Assembly: GCA_023416745.1 (NCBI GenBank) | Contig: JAEZHF010000031.1 | Location: 6,103-70,102, forward strand | Direction: 5' to 3' | Origin: Bacillota bacterium | GTDB lineage: Bacteria > Bacillota > Clostridia > Christensenellales > SZUA-584 | DNA length: 64,000 nucleotides | Shown: positions 41,605 to 50,276 of the stretch, one piece after another | Numbering within the stretch: the stretch's first letter is position 1 | Layout of the letters: every line of letters begins with the position of its first letter | Position numbers and translations under genes: made by a program | The notes under the pieces: model-generated | The model's database searches: none | What the model was told of the DNA's origin: nothing | The model's input: the letters and a program-made list of their open reading frames with translations, nothing else

Positions 41605-41833
41605 AGGCTGAATATAAAAAGAGCATAAGCAAACCGATGCTTAAAATGTAAAATAATAACTTATAAGCAGCATTCTATATAACCGTTGAGTATTCAGCGG
41701 GTTTTCTTATTTTATGGGCAAATTTGGACATATTTGAAGGGTTTCGCCTTGCCATTGTAGTATACTTATAGGGTACTGTTTTTCTTTAATATTATTAAAT
41801 ATTGACCTGAATATCAGGGTATAGGGGTAATTA

Positions 41834-43906
41834 ATGGACAGAATTGAAATCGCGCTGATCTATAATGCATCTCTGTTGCTGGCACTTGGGATTATTTATG
41901 AAGTGAGCTATCAGCTGCCCGTCAAATGGAAGAAGCTTTCCGCCGGCCTGAACGGTCTGCTTATTGGGTTGGTGTGTCTGCTCGTAATGACCTTTAAATA
42001 TGAATTGGAACCGGGCATCACATTTGATACACGCTCTATCATGCTGAGTGTGGCGGCATTGACTTTCGGAGCCGCACCATCGGCTATTGCGGCTCTGATG
42101 GCACTGGCTTATCGCGTCTTCTTTATCGGGGGTGCCGGAACGGTAACCGGTTGCGCTGTTATTGTCTTCTCGGTGGTGATCGGACTGCTGTGGCGAAAAA
42201 CACTGCGTAAGTCAAAAGCCCGCCGACGATTCATTTACCTTTACCTGATGGGCCTCAGCGTACATATTGTGATGCTGCTTTGTATGGTCTTCATGCCTGA
42301 TCCTATAAAAGTATTGAGCCAGATCAGCCTGCCTGTAATAATCATCTATCCGGTAGCGACAGTGCTTTTGGGTACGCTTTTACTGAGCCAGCAGATGCGG
42401 AATGATGAGCTGATCAAGCTGGCGGAAGCGGAAAGCCGGTATAAGAGCCTGTTTCAGAACAATTATGCCGTGATGCTGCTGATGAACCCCGATACGGGAC
42501 GTATTGTGGACGCAAATCCGGCAGCATCAAATTTTTACGGCTGGGATCATGATCAGCTGACAAACATGAAGATTTCCGATATCAACACGTTGAGCCAGGA
42601 AGAATTAGATCACGAGCTTAATAATGCCTTGTTTGAAAAACGCCGTCAATTTCAGTTCAGACACCGCAAGGCCTCCGGCGATATCGCGGACGTGGAGACG
42701 TTCAGCGGGCCGATCAAAGTGGGCGGGCAGACGTTGCTGTATTCCATAGTCCATGACGTATCCGAGAAGAATAAATCCCGCAGGGCGTTGGCGGAAAGCG
42801 AGAATCGGTTTCGGCTTCTGGTGGAAACAGCGCCCGATGCCATATATATCGCCGTGGATGAAAGGCTGGTGTTCGTCAATAACGAGATGATACGTCTGAT
42901 GGGCGCAAAAGGCGAGGAAGAACTGACCGGCCGCCCCGTTTGGGCCCACATCCACCCGCATTACCATGATATAGTCAGGCAGCGATCCGAGCGGATGGCA
43001 CAGCTGCCTGTCAGCGCGCCGCCGATGGAAGAGGTTTACAGGCGCCTGGATGGTTCGAATGTATATGTGGAGGTGTCCGCGGTTTCAATACAGTATCAAC
43101 AAATGCCGGGTATGCTGGTTTTTGTCCGGGACATCACGGAACGTAAGCGCATCGAAAACCTGAGGATTGAGATGGAAGCTCAGCAGCGCCAGCAGCAAAA
43201 GCTGGAGGCAATTGGAACGCTTGCCGGCGGCGTTGCCCATGAAATCAACAATCCTATCCATGGCATCATGAACTATGCCGAGTTGATACTCGACGAGGCG
43301 AGCCTTTCCGAATCCGGCACGGCCTATGCTCAGGAGATCATTCACGAAACGGAGCGCATATCTGTGATTGTAAAAAATTTGCTGCAGTTTTCCCGACATG
43401 AGAAACAAACGCACAGCTATGCCAGTATTTATGATATCATTGGCCAAACGGTTTCGTTGATCAACACCGTCATCAAGAAGGACCAGATCACATTGGATAT
43501 ACAGCTGGATGAAGGGCTTCCGGAGATCAAATGCCGCAGCCAGCAGATTCAGCAAGTACTGATGAATTTACTGACCAATGCGCGGGATGCGCTCAATGAG
43601 AAGTATCCCGAATACGATGAGAACAAGATAATCAAAGTGGGATGCAAGCTGTTTGAACGAGATGAAAGGCGCTGGGTGTGCATTACGGTGGAAGATTTGG
43701 GAATAGGCATTACAGATGAGGTTAAAGAGCGCATGTTTGATCCGTTTTTTTCAACAAAACCACGAGAGACAGGTACAGGCCTTGGGCTGTCCATTAGCCA
43801 CGGCATCGTCAAGGACCACCACGGTAAAATAGAAGTTGAGACAGAACCGGAGGAAGGCACTCGTTTTATGCTGGAACTGCCTGTGGATAACGGCTGGCAG
43901 CTGTAA
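41834..43906 (+). CDS. 5TM-input PAS/PAS histidine kinase
   Basis: 690 residues behind AGGGG. The first ~200 residues form six or so hydrophobic helices resembling the LytS-type 5TM receptor module (EVSYQLPVKWKK, then GITFDTRS and GAAPSAIAALMALAYR). Two PAS domains follow (about 205-315 and 320-440, ending with VRDITERK). The kinase core has His469 in GGVAHEINNPIHG, an N-box LLTNARDAL, DLGIGI and GTGLGLSISHG. The HEINNP form is typical of NtrB-like kinases. No response regulator is adjacent, so it is an orphan in this window. A long 5' region with a hairpin precedes it. Confidence 0.93.
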   Translation: MDRIEIALIYNASLLLALGIIYEVSYQLPVKWKKLSAGLNGLLIGLVCLLVMTFKYELEPGITFDTRSIMLSVAALTFGAAPSAIAALMALAYRVFFIGGAGTVTGCAVIVFSVVIGLLWRKTLRKSKARRRFIYLYLMGLSVHIVMLLCMVFMPDPIKVLSQISLPVIIIYPVATVLLGTLLLSQQMRNDELIKLAEAESRYKSLFQNNYAVMLLMNPDTGRIVDANPAASNFYGWDHDQLTNMKISDINTLSQEELDHELNNALFEKRRQFQFRHRKASGDIADVETFSGPIKVGGQTLLYSIVHDVSEKNKSRRALAESENRFRLLVETAPDAIYIAVDERLVFVNNEMIRLMGAKGEEELTGRPVWAHIHPHYHDIVRQRSERMAQLPVSAPPMEEVYRRLDGSNVYVEVSAVSIQYQQMPGMLVFVRDITERKRIENLRIEMEAQQRQQQKLEAIGTLAGGVAHEINNPIHGIMNYAELILDEASLSESGTAYAQEIIHETERISVIVKNLLQFSRHEKQTHSYASIYDIIGQTVSLINTVIKKDQITLDIQLDEGLPEIKCRSQQIQQVLMNLLTNARDALNEKYPEYDENKIIKVGCKLFERDERRWVCITVEDLGIGITDEVKERMFDPFFSTKPRETGTGLGLSISHGIVKDHHGKIEVETEPEEGTRFMLELPVDNGWQL

Positions 43907-43918
43907 CGCAGACAAAAA

Positions 43919-43954
43919 AAGCCGTCGTGTATCTGAACTGGCGGCTTATTTTTA
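43919..43954 (+). terminator. Terminator after the PAS kinase
   Basis: AAGCCGTC (43919-43926) pairs with GGCGGCTT (43940-43947), then ATTTTTA. The A tract on the other side also suits the convergent hemerythrin gene. Confidence 0.75.
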
Positions 43955-43959
43955 TACAA

Positions 43960-44352
43960 CTACTTTGAACGAATAAACCGGCCTAAGGCTTTATCTTCGC
44001 GGTTGATGTGCAGCGTGAGCCAGTTGGTGAGGGTCAGGCCGACAAGCGATTTCGTAGCCACAGTAAAACCGTGCTCCTGAATGTCTTCTGACATCTGTTT
44101 GACGTCCTACATAAAAGCCTGATGCAGTTTTCTGTGATCAACATATCCCGGATAGTTGTATCTCACCTGCAGCGCTTCTTCGTCACGGAAATGCGAAACC
44201 ACATAGTCGGACAGGAAAGCAAGCATCTCCATGACCTTGGCTTGGCTATCTGTACTCAGTGAATCATAAAAAGTATTCAGCCGATGAATTAGCTCCTTGT
44301 GCTGATTATCGATCGCTTCCACACCCACTGATAACTCGTTTGTCCATTCCAT
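43960..44352 (-). pseudogene. Bacteriohemerythrin interrupted by one TAG
   Basis: Start at ATG 44352 behind GAGGAGG. The frame encodes MEWTNELSVGVEAIDNQH and the ligand-bearing VSHFRDEE and VDHRKLHQAF segments, then meets TAG at 44109-44107 after 81 codons. The same frame goes on with DVKQMSEDIQEH, LTNWLTLHINRED (the H-x3-D ligand pair) and ends at TAG 43962, total 130 codons, the normal size. The early stop would remove two diiron ligands and destroy O2 binding. Mutation, a sequencing error (CAG to TAG) or read-through are possible. Bacteriohemerythrins bind O2 in microaerobic or anaerobic bacteria. Confidence 0.82.
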
Positions 44353-44521
44353 TGGCGTTGACCTCCTCAAGGTGTATTCATATTTGTTATATCGGAAAAA
44401 ATACACTGGCAGTTTAGTTCATTGTATGAGGAGTCAACACCTGTCCTTTGTTTGCGTGAGCAGCAGAGAAAAGGTTTTCTGATGATTTGTATAGTGGTGT
44501 TATCACTGCATACTGGACTGA

Positions 44522-45067
44522 CTACAGCATAAAAAGATATGCGGCCACGCCTGCCGCTATCGAGCCGATGACGTCGCATATCAGGTCAACGTCAGTGTCC
44601 TTGAGCCCGCGCTGCGTTTTGACGGGCATTCTCTTGTCGATGAAGTATTCAATGATCTCAAATACTGCACCCGCAGCGATACCGGTGAAAGCTACCATAA
44701 TACCCCCAAACAGCTTCGGGCTTACTTCGGCATGGAGCAGCTGCGAGATAAACGAATATATGAACAGAGCATAAGCAAAACATCCGTAGGCATGAAGATA
44801 CCTGTCAAATATGTGTGACCGTGTATATCGGTCCTTGAAATACCCGAAGAAAGTATGGATAAACATCGCGGCTATGGCGAGGATTCTCACCAGATAAGGC
44901 ACACCGATGCCGAATACTTCGTCCGCAATAACGTAAAGCGCAAACACTATGTTGGTAACCAGTACGGATTTCATATAGAGCTTGTTGCCGGTACTGATGT
45001 ATCGGTAGGCGATGAAAATCTCTATAAGTAAGAATACCGCGTAGACAATCCAGAAAAAAATGGCCAT
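44522..45067 (-). CDS. Multi-pass membrane protein, DUF2238-like
   Basis: 181 residues from ATG 45067, with GGGAG six bases upstream. Five or six hydrophobic helices fill the chain. The last third, FEIIEYFIDKRM followed by TDVDLICDVIGSIAAGVAAY, resembles the C-terminal part of YjdF/DUF2238 membrane proteins, where an acidic DxxxD pattern lies before the final helix. The function of that family is unknown. It is transcribed alone, leftward, and ends in TAG. Confidence 0.72.
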   Translation of the reverse strand: MAIFFWIVYAVFLLIEIFIAYRYISTGNKLYMKSVLVTNIVFALYVIADEVFGIGVPYLVRILAIAAMFIHTFFGYFKDRYTRSHIFDRYLHAYGCFAYALFIYSFISQLLHAEVSPKLFGGIMVAFTGIAAGAVFEIIEYFIDKRMPVKTQRGLKDTDVDLICDVIGSIAAGVAAYLFML

Positions 45068-45154
45068 AAACACTCCCTAAATTTGATGGCAGTATTGTTT
45101 ATTATGACCATCCGGTTGATCTAAAATGCACATGGCATAACGCTGAACAAACAA

Positions 45155-45178
45155 AAAAGGGCAACAACGCCCTTTTGC
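45155..45178 (-). terminator. Terminator of the molybdopterin-fold lipoprotein gene
   Basis: AAAAGGGC (45155-45162) and GCCCTTTT (45169-45176) form an 8-bp stem; the T-rich tail is on the minus strand, as needed. Confidence 0.75.
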
Positions 45179-45184
45179 TAAAAA

Positions 45185-45868
45185 CTATTCGCCGGCATCA
45201 ATCACATCGGCACTGTTTGAATAGCCCCGCTGTTCCCAAAACCCTTGATATCCGGTATCGCTGGATAATTTAATTCTGTTCACCCAGCGTGCCCATTTGT
45301 AGCCCAGCTTGTCTTCAGCCACCACGATAAACGGGTAGCCCATCTCGGGCGGCAGCGGAATGCCGTTGGCGTTATAGGCCATAATCAGCTGCTTCTCCTT
45401 TACCGTGTCGAACGGCAGCGATGTGGTATAGCCGTCGACGGCTTCAAATATGACGGTCACAGCTTCAGGCTTAGCGCCTGCGAGGTTGATAATATCAGTC
45501 AGGCGCACACCTTCCCAAAGTATAGTGGCATCCCAGCCTTCCACGCAGTGCAGCGTGATCAGCCGCGTGTCGGGTTTCATCGCCAATACATCGGCATAGG
45601 TCAGCACAATCTTGTTTGCCACTAGGCCGTCTATGGTCAGCGTATAGTCCGAAATATCCACCTGCTGTACGCCGTTTATCGAGTTGTCACGAGGTCCCAC
45701 GGCCGGGTCTAGCCGGGCACCTTGATACTCCATGATTTCGTTTTCCCGATAGCGGTTTTGTGTTGCGGTGCTCATTGTGTCCGGTGATTCAGATGGAGCG
45801 TTGCTGACACCGCACCCGCTCACCAGCACCACGGCAGCCAACAGCAACAAAATCACAGATCGTTTCAT
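45185..45868 (-). CDS. Sulfite-oxidase-fold molybdopterin lipoprotein
   Basis: 227 residues behind AGGAGG. A lipoprotein signal (VLVSGC, cysteine 19) is followed by an oxidoreductase molybdopterin-binding fold (about 65-215): ISDYTLTIDGLV, the LHCVEGWD motif with Cys108, the cysteine that ligates Mo in this family, and GYPFIVVAEDKLGYKWARWV. The closest known relatives are stand-alone sulfite-oxidase-like domains such as the MsrP catalytic subunit. Here no heme partner is adjacent, and the protein is lipid-anchored instead of Tat-exported. Either a redox enzyme or a cofactor-free derivative is possible. Confidence 0.85.
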   Translation of the reverse strand: MKRSVILLLLAAVVLVSGCGVSNAPSESPDTMSTATQNRYRENEIMEYQGARLDPAVGPRDNSINGVQQVDISDYTLTIDGLVANKIVLTYADVLAMKPDTRLITLHCVEGWDATILWEGVRLTDIINLAGAKPEAVTVIFEAVDGYTTSLPFDTVKEKQLIMAYNANGIPLPPEMGYPFIVVAEDKLGYKWARWVNRIKLSSDTGYQGFWEQRGYSNSADVIDAGE

Positions 45869-46027
45869 GCTTCATCCTCCTGAAAAGTTGTTTGACTTCA
45901 TGATGCAATATCACATGATGTACTGTATAGCGCAAAACGCGGTTCGCGCGGCGGCATCAATATATACTGAATATCATTCCGGAAACTGGTGCTGCTCTAA
46001 CCCAGCCGGAAGGAATAGACTCTGCTT

Positions 46028-46462
46028 TTACTTTCTCGCATAATCCGGAAGGAAGTGCTCATAATCTCGGTCCATCAGCGATGAGCAGAGCATGAAATCC
46101 GCGCTGGCCTGATTCATTGCCACCGGTATGTCGTAGACCACCGCGATGCGCAGCAGCGCCTTGACATCCGGGTCATGCGGCTGCGCTTCCAGCGGATCCC
46201 AGAAGAATATCATCATATCGATAGTGCCGTCTGCGATCTGAGCGCCAATTTGCTGGTCTCCGCCCAGCGGCCCGCTTTTGTACGCTTTGACTGGAAGTCC
46301 GGTCGCCGCGGTGATCAGCTTGGCGGTGGTACCGGTGCCGCTGAGAAAATGACGGCTCAGTACGTGGTCGTTCTTTTGCACCCAGGCGATCAGGTCATCC
46401 TTCTTATGGTCGTGCGCGATCAGTGCGATGTGTTTCTGAGCGCCAATGTTTTGAGTCAGCAT
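46028..46462 (-). CDS. mgsA: Methylglyoxal synthase
   Basis: 144 residues behind GGGGGG. The family signatures are complete: AHDHKKDDL near residue 16, GTGTTAKLI (phosphate site), YKSGPLGGDQQIGA with the catalytic Asp, and FFWDPLEAQPHDPDVKALLR followed by the second catalytic region NQASAD. It converts dihydroxyacetone phosphate to methylglyoxal and phosphate, relieving phosphate limitation or sugar-phosphate overload. It stands alone with no regulatory sequence that I can see. Confidence 0.96.
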   Translation of the reverse strand: MLTQNIGAQKHIALIAHDHKKDDLIAWVQKNDHVLSRHFLSGTGTTAKLITAATGLPVKAYKSGPLGGDQQIGAQIADGTIDMMIFFWDPLEAQPHDPDVKALLRIAVVYDIPVAMNQASADFMLCSSLMDRDYEHFLPDYARK

Positions 46463-46576
46463 GGGCAGCCCCCCTTTGCATTATGAAATAAAATATCATG
46501 GCTCATTATAAGCCGGGGACAAGTGGGAGGACAACATATTTTATGATAAGATTATCTGAAGATGCGGCACTGCGTG

Positions 46577-47220
46577 CTAAAGAAGAATAAGGCTCACATC
46601 TGCCGATGTCAAGCCGCTGTCCAGCGCGCGGTAAAGATAGCGTGACGCAAGCGACGCAAAGGGCCGCCACGCAGAGGCTTGCGATTCAATGGCAGCGCGT
46701 CCCGTGTCTTTTGTTTCATACAGCCAGCGGAAGGCCTGCTGCAAAGCGCCGTCCTCAAAGGGCAATATGTCCGGCCTTTGCAGCACGAAAAGAAGATACA
46801 TCTTGGCGGTCCAATTGCCGATACCGCGAGGCGCGTCAGCTCTTGTTGCACCGCATCATCCGGCAGTTTCTCCAGCCGGTCGAGGAAATCAGGATTATGA
46901 GCGGCTGTTTGTGCCAGAGAACGGACAGCAGCGGCTTTGGCGCGGGAGAGCCCGATACCCGTCAGCGCTTCATCGGGCAGCGCTAATAGGACGCCCGGAG
47001 TCACTGAACCGCCGCAGAGGTTATGCAACCGTGCAGCAATCACATCTGCCACCCGTGCGGACAGCATTTGACCGATGATGGTCTGCACAAGGAAACAAAA
47101 CGGCTCTTCAAACGTTTCGCATTTTAGCGGACCCAGTTTGTTGATGACACGGGCGAGTCTGTTGTCGGCATCACACAGATACCTCAATTCGGGCGAGTTC
47201 ATATCGAATACGGCTGTCAT
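46577..47220 (-). pseudogene. alkA: DNA-3-methyladenine glycosylase II, frameshifted
   Basis: Two frames overlap to make one HhH-GPD glycosylase. The first (47220 to about 46830) gives LKCETFEEPFCFLVQTIIGQ and LTGIGLSRAKAAAV. The second (about 46828 to 46577) gives RGIGNWTAKMYLLFVLQR with the helix-hairpin-helix, and LPFEDGALQQAFRWLY with the catalytic Asp, then WRPFASLASRYLYRALD. One base is missing near 46828. Full product would be about 213 residues, close to the short bacterial AlkA group that removes alkylated bases. Mutation or an assembly indel cannot be separated here. Confidence 0.8.
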
Positions 47221-47351
47221 TTTTTGACCTTACATCCTCAATAAGTGTTTTACAATTATAACTTATCAGGTGTTGGCTGCGCAAGTTGACGGTTGAAAGG
47301 GGCCGCCGGCGGTGATAGAATAAGCGGATGATGACAGCGGGAGGGAACAGC

Positions 47352-48281
47352 ATGCAGATTAATTCAGCCGCTATCGTGGGGCTGGGTGCACTTGGCGTCA
47401 TGTATGGGCATCATTTGAGCAAGACCCTTCCTGACGGAGCGCTGCACATCGTGGCGGATGATAGAAGGCTTGAGAAATATAGAACCGAAGGTGTTCGCTG
47501 CAATGGGGAACCATGTTCGTTTAGATACTGGACGCCCGAGGAGGCGCAGCCTGTGGACATCGTGCTGGTGGCGGTCAAGCAGACGGGGCTTGCCGGTGCG
47601 GTCGATGTAATGAAAAACCTGGTCGCCAGCCATACGGTGATATTGTCATTGCTGAACGGAATCAGCAGTGAGCAGATACTCGCGGATGCGTTTGGTGAAG
47701 GCAAGCTGCTTTTGTGCGTGGCACAGGGCATGGATGCCTTGCGCGAGGGCCGCAGCGTCAGCTATCATAACATGGGCTGGGTGGTGTTTGGGGATAAGAC
47801 ACCCGGGCCGCCATCTGAGAATGCCCGGCGGGTAGCAGAATTTTTTGATAGTACGAGCGTGCCGCACATATTGGCCGACGATATGCCGCACCGTCTTTGG
47901 AGCAAATTCATGCTCAATTGCGGCGTAAACCAGGTGGTAGCGGTATATGGTGAAGGATATGCGGATGTTCAAAGGCCGGGTCGGCTGCGGGATATGATGC
48001 TAACTGCGATGCGTGAGGTGATGGAGCTGGCGCATAAGGAGGGCATTGCACTCGGCGAAGAAGATATTGCCGGTTGGATGTCGTTGCTGGCAACGCTGAA
48101 TCCTATGGGCAAACCGTCGATGCGACAGGACGTTGAGGCGCAGCGCAGAAGTGAAGTGGAGCTTTTTGCGGGTACTGTCATGCGCCTGGGTCAAAAGCAT
48201 GGCATACCGACACCGGTGAACGATGAATTATACAGACACATATCAGAGATAGAGAGTGACTACTTTGATGGCTCATTATGA
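47352..48281 (+). CDS. Ketopantoate-reductase-family dehydrogenase
   Basis: 309 residues from ATG 47352, with GGGAGG upstream; earlier in-frame ATGs from 47328 lie before that RBS. The NAD(P) site is VGLGALGVMYGHHL at the N-terminus. LVAVKQTGL, LLNGISSEQIL and LWSKFMLNCGVNQ (with the conserved Lys and Asn) are typical of PanE, and the C-terminal half is helical (NPMGKPSMRQDVEA). PanE reduces 2-dehydropantoate to pantoate for CoA synthesis, but the family includes enzymes for other 2-oxo acids, so I call the family rather than the reaction. GNAT and HAD genes follow. Confidence 0.85.
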   Translation: MQINSAAIVGLGALGVMYGHHLSKTLPDGALHIVADDRRLEKYRTEGVRCNGEPCSFRYWTPEEAQPVDIVLVAVKQTGLAGAVDVMKNLVASHTVILSLLNGISSEQILADAFGEGKLLLCVAQGMDALREGRSVSYHNMGWVVFGDKTPGPPSENARRVAEFFDSTSVPHILADDMPHRLWSKFMLNCGVNQVVAVYGEGYADVQRPGRLRDMMLTAMREVMELAHKEGIALGEEDIAGWMSLLATLNPMGKPSMRQDVEAQRRSEVELFAGTVMRLGQKHGIPTPVNDELYRHISEIESDYFDGSL

Positions 48282-48396
48282 GCCGTTCAGGTGAGTGAAA
48301 AAGTTGCTGGCGCTCTGCTTGAGCGCTTCTTTCGCTCCCCGCAGCGGGGGCTTTGAATGCCACCCGTACATGTCTTGATATGGGGAAGGAGAAAAT

Positions 48397-48924
48397 ATGG
48401 GAGTGACGATTCGCTGCTGCGACAGCAATGATCTGAAAACGCTGCGGACATTGTCGCTGGACACGTTTATAACAGCGTTCGGAGATCAGAATACGCCGGA
48501 AAACATGGAGGCTTACTGTGCACAGGCCTTTGGCGAAGGCGCGCTGCAACGGCAGATGGAAACGCCGGGTACTTTATTCTGGTTTTTGTATGCGGACAAC
48601 GAACTGGCGGGTTACATGAAGCTGAACACGGGCAACGCCCAGACCGAGGCCGTGGGAGAAGATGCGCTGGAGATCGAGCGCATATACGTTTGCGCGGCCT
48701 TTCAAGGGCAGGGGCTGGGCGCTTGCCTGATGGAACATGCTGTCGTGACAGCGCAAAAGCTAGGCAAGGGAAGCATCTGGCTGGGCGTGTGGGAGCACAA
48801 TGCGCGTGCCGTCGGGTTTTATGAAGCTCACGGTTTCCGCCGTTTTGCCGCGCATGACTTTTATTTGGGCGGCGATAGACAGACGGATATTATTATGCGG
48901 CGGGAGTTGGCGCAGGCAATTTAG
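48397..48924 (+). CDS. GNAT-family N-acetyltransferase
   Basis: 175 residues behind GGGGAAGGAG. The acetyl-CoA-binding motif A is IERIYVCAAFQGQGLGACLM near residues 90-110 and motif B includes WEHNARAVGFYEAHGFRR with the usual Asn and Tyr. The N-terminal half (EAYCAQAFGEGALQRQM) is the more variable acceptor-binding side. It is related to the spermidine/amino-acid acetyltransferase-type GNATs of Firmicutes. The acceptor is not known. It precedes the HAD gene by ten bases, so they are probably co-transcribed. Confidence 0.88.
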   Translation: MGVTIRCCDSNDLKTLRTLSLDTFITAFGDQNTPENMEAYCAQAFGEGALQRQMETPGTLFWFLYADNELAGYMKLNTGNAQTEAVGEDALEIERIYVCAAFQGQGLGACLMEHAVVTAQKLGKGSIWLGVWEHNARAVGFYEAHGFRRFAAHDFYLGGDRQTDIIMRRELAQAI

Positions 48925-48934
48925 AAGGAGCACC

Positions 48935-49606
48935 ATGGGGAACGGTACAAAACTGCTGGTATTTGATGTGGATGGAACACTGGCACCGCACGGTATGCCG
49001 ATGGAACGGGAGACAGCACAGGCGCTGTGCGAGCTGGAAAGGCGCGGGCATACTGTTGCGTTTGCGTCCGGCAAACCCTCTGAGTATCTGGATGGACTTG
49101 CGCGAGGCATTGGGCTTATGGACAGGTGTATGATTGCGGAAAACGGCGGCGTGATATTTTACCGTGGTATGATACATCTGATGGCGAAGCGCCCTGAATT
49201 CTTTGAACGGCTGCACAGCGATATTGTCCGGCTTTTTCCGCAGGCACGTTTACAGCATAACATGGTGAACCTGACCGCGCTGGCGACAGGAGAGACACTG
49301 GGGGCTGTCGTCAATCACCTTCAGGATGCGGGTGTTTGCGACGGCAAGAGCTGCGGATATTATCTGCACAGTGACTCAGCGGAGCTTTTACTCCCCGGCG
49401 TTAACAAGGGCAGTGCACTTCACGAGCTTAAAGCCATGGCCGGGTTTAGTACAGAAAATACCATTGTCGCAGGCAACGCAGAAAATGACGTGCCGATGCG
49501 CGGTGAAGCGGGACTTTTTCTCGCGGTGGGAGATGGGATAGAGGCGGATAGTCGCTTTTCGGATACCAAGGCGCTGATTTCCAGTTTGCTCGATTTTTGT
49601 ATATGA
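48935..49606 (+). CDS. HAD hydrolase, Cof/phosphatase type IIB
   Basis: 223 residues from ATG 48935 behind GAAGGAG; the frame continues upstream inside the GNAT gene but without a start signal. Motif I is FDVDGTLAPHG (nucleophile Asp), motif II AFASGKPSEY, and motif IV GNAENDVPM. The cap between them (IAENGGVIFY to about residue 150) fits subfamily IIB, which contains phosphoglycolate and sugar-phosphate phosphatases. The phosphorylated substrate is not deducible. It ends a three-gene group (dehydrogenase, GNAT, HAD). Confidence 0.88.
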   Translation: MGNGTKLLVFDVDGTLAPHGMPMERETAQALCELERRGHTVAFASGKPSEYLDGLARGIGLMDRCMIAENGGVIFYRGMIHLMAKRPEFFERLHSDIVRLFPQARLQHNMVNLTALATGETLGAVVNHLQDAGVCDGKSCGYYLHSDSAELLLPGVNKGSALHELKAMAGFSTENTIVAGNAENDVPMRGEAGLFLAVGDGIEADSRFSDTKALISSLLDFCI

Positions 49607-49712
49607 ATTTCTCTCCTGAATATTTTCACAAGTATGTTGAATTATGCCGCTGTGTACAATAGAATGACATTATGATAGGGGATATAATTCATTGTATATG
49701 GAGGGTATTGAT

Positions 49713-50126
49713 ATGAGAAAATTCAAGAGAACAGCAGTATATGCTGCAGTGTTGGCGCTGTTTGTGCTCACATGGCTCATGATGGGGGCCAGTTGCAGCT
49801 TCACCACCGCCAATGTAAAAAACGCGCTGATGACCACGGCCATTGATGAGAACAACCAACCGGTGGATAGCGTGACGGAGTATGAAGCAGGCGCGACCGC
49901 ATATTTGAGCGCGGAGCTGCACAACGCACCTGACGAAACGACGATCACTTTTGTCTGGTATTATGAAGATGAAGTGGTGGATCGTGTCAGTGTCGACAAC
50001 CAAGGATATTCCGATACCATGCTCAGTTCCAACATGCCGGTGCCGCAGGCAGGCACGTACATGGTGGAGGTGTACATCGACGACAGGGAAGATCCTGATC
50101 AGGCAGTGGAGTTCACTGTGAATTGA
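49713..50126 (+). CDS. Small exported protein, Ig-like
   Basis: 137 residues from ATG 49713 (MRKFKRTAVYAAV), with GGAGG eight bases before; an upstream in-frame ATG at 49692 is less likely. The N-terminal helix (8-28) ending in MMGASC could be a lipoprotein signal, although the lipobox is not canonical. The rest alternates beta strands (TTITFVWYYEDEVVDRVSV, GTYMVEVYIDD), as in a single Ig-like or cadherin-like domain. A TATAAT lies at 49683. It stands alone with its own terminator. Function unknown. Confidence 0.75.
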   Translation: MRKFKRTAVYAAVLALFVLTWLMMGASCSFTTANVKNALMTTAIDENNQPVDSVTEYEAGATAYLSAELHNAPDETTITFVWYYEDEVVDRVSVDNQGYSDTMLSSNMPVPQAGTYMVEVYIDDREDPDQAVEFTVN

Positions 50127-50139
50127 CATACCGGTCACA

Positions 50140-50173
50140 GCCGTTTTCGATAAACCGGAAGCGGCCTTTTTTT
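50140..50173 (+). terminator. Terminator
   Basis: GCCGTTTTC (50140-50148) pairs with GGAAGCGGC (50157-50165) including wobble pairs, then seven T residues. Confidence 0.8.
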
Positions 50174-50276
50174 GCGCAGAAATAAATGCAAATGCTTCTC
50201 ACTGTAATTATGTCACATAACACAGAGCTATAAAGCGTTATAGTAATGGAACAAACATTATGAGGTAATAAAACAT

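Larger units (their letters stand above)
41289..41833. other. 545-bp region with promoter and strong hairpin
   Basis: No convincing gene. A consensus plus-strand promoter (41379-41408), a purine-rich GGGAG with short ORFs of 17-21 codons starting at 41460 or 41473, a 15-bp hairpin (41564-41604) and a weaker stem near 41622-41642 lie in order before the histidine kinase. It may be a long 5' leader or a small RNA gene. Confidence 0.55.

Noticed and set aside
33596..44352. Amber codon reassignment (pyrrolysine) explaining the two internal TAGs
   Set aside because: Several genes here end in TAG shortly before a terminator, and no pyl gene is seen in the window; mutation or error is simpler.
48336..48352. 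CCCCGCAGCGGGG hairpin after the ketopantoate-reductase-like gene as a terminator
   Set aside because: The stem is short and followed only by three T residues; the unit may continue into the GNAT gene.
48800..48934. 45-codon N-terminal extension of the HAD gene
   Set aside because: It overlaps the GNAT gene out of frame, while ATG 48935 has GAAGGAG and begins the DxDGT motif at the right distance.
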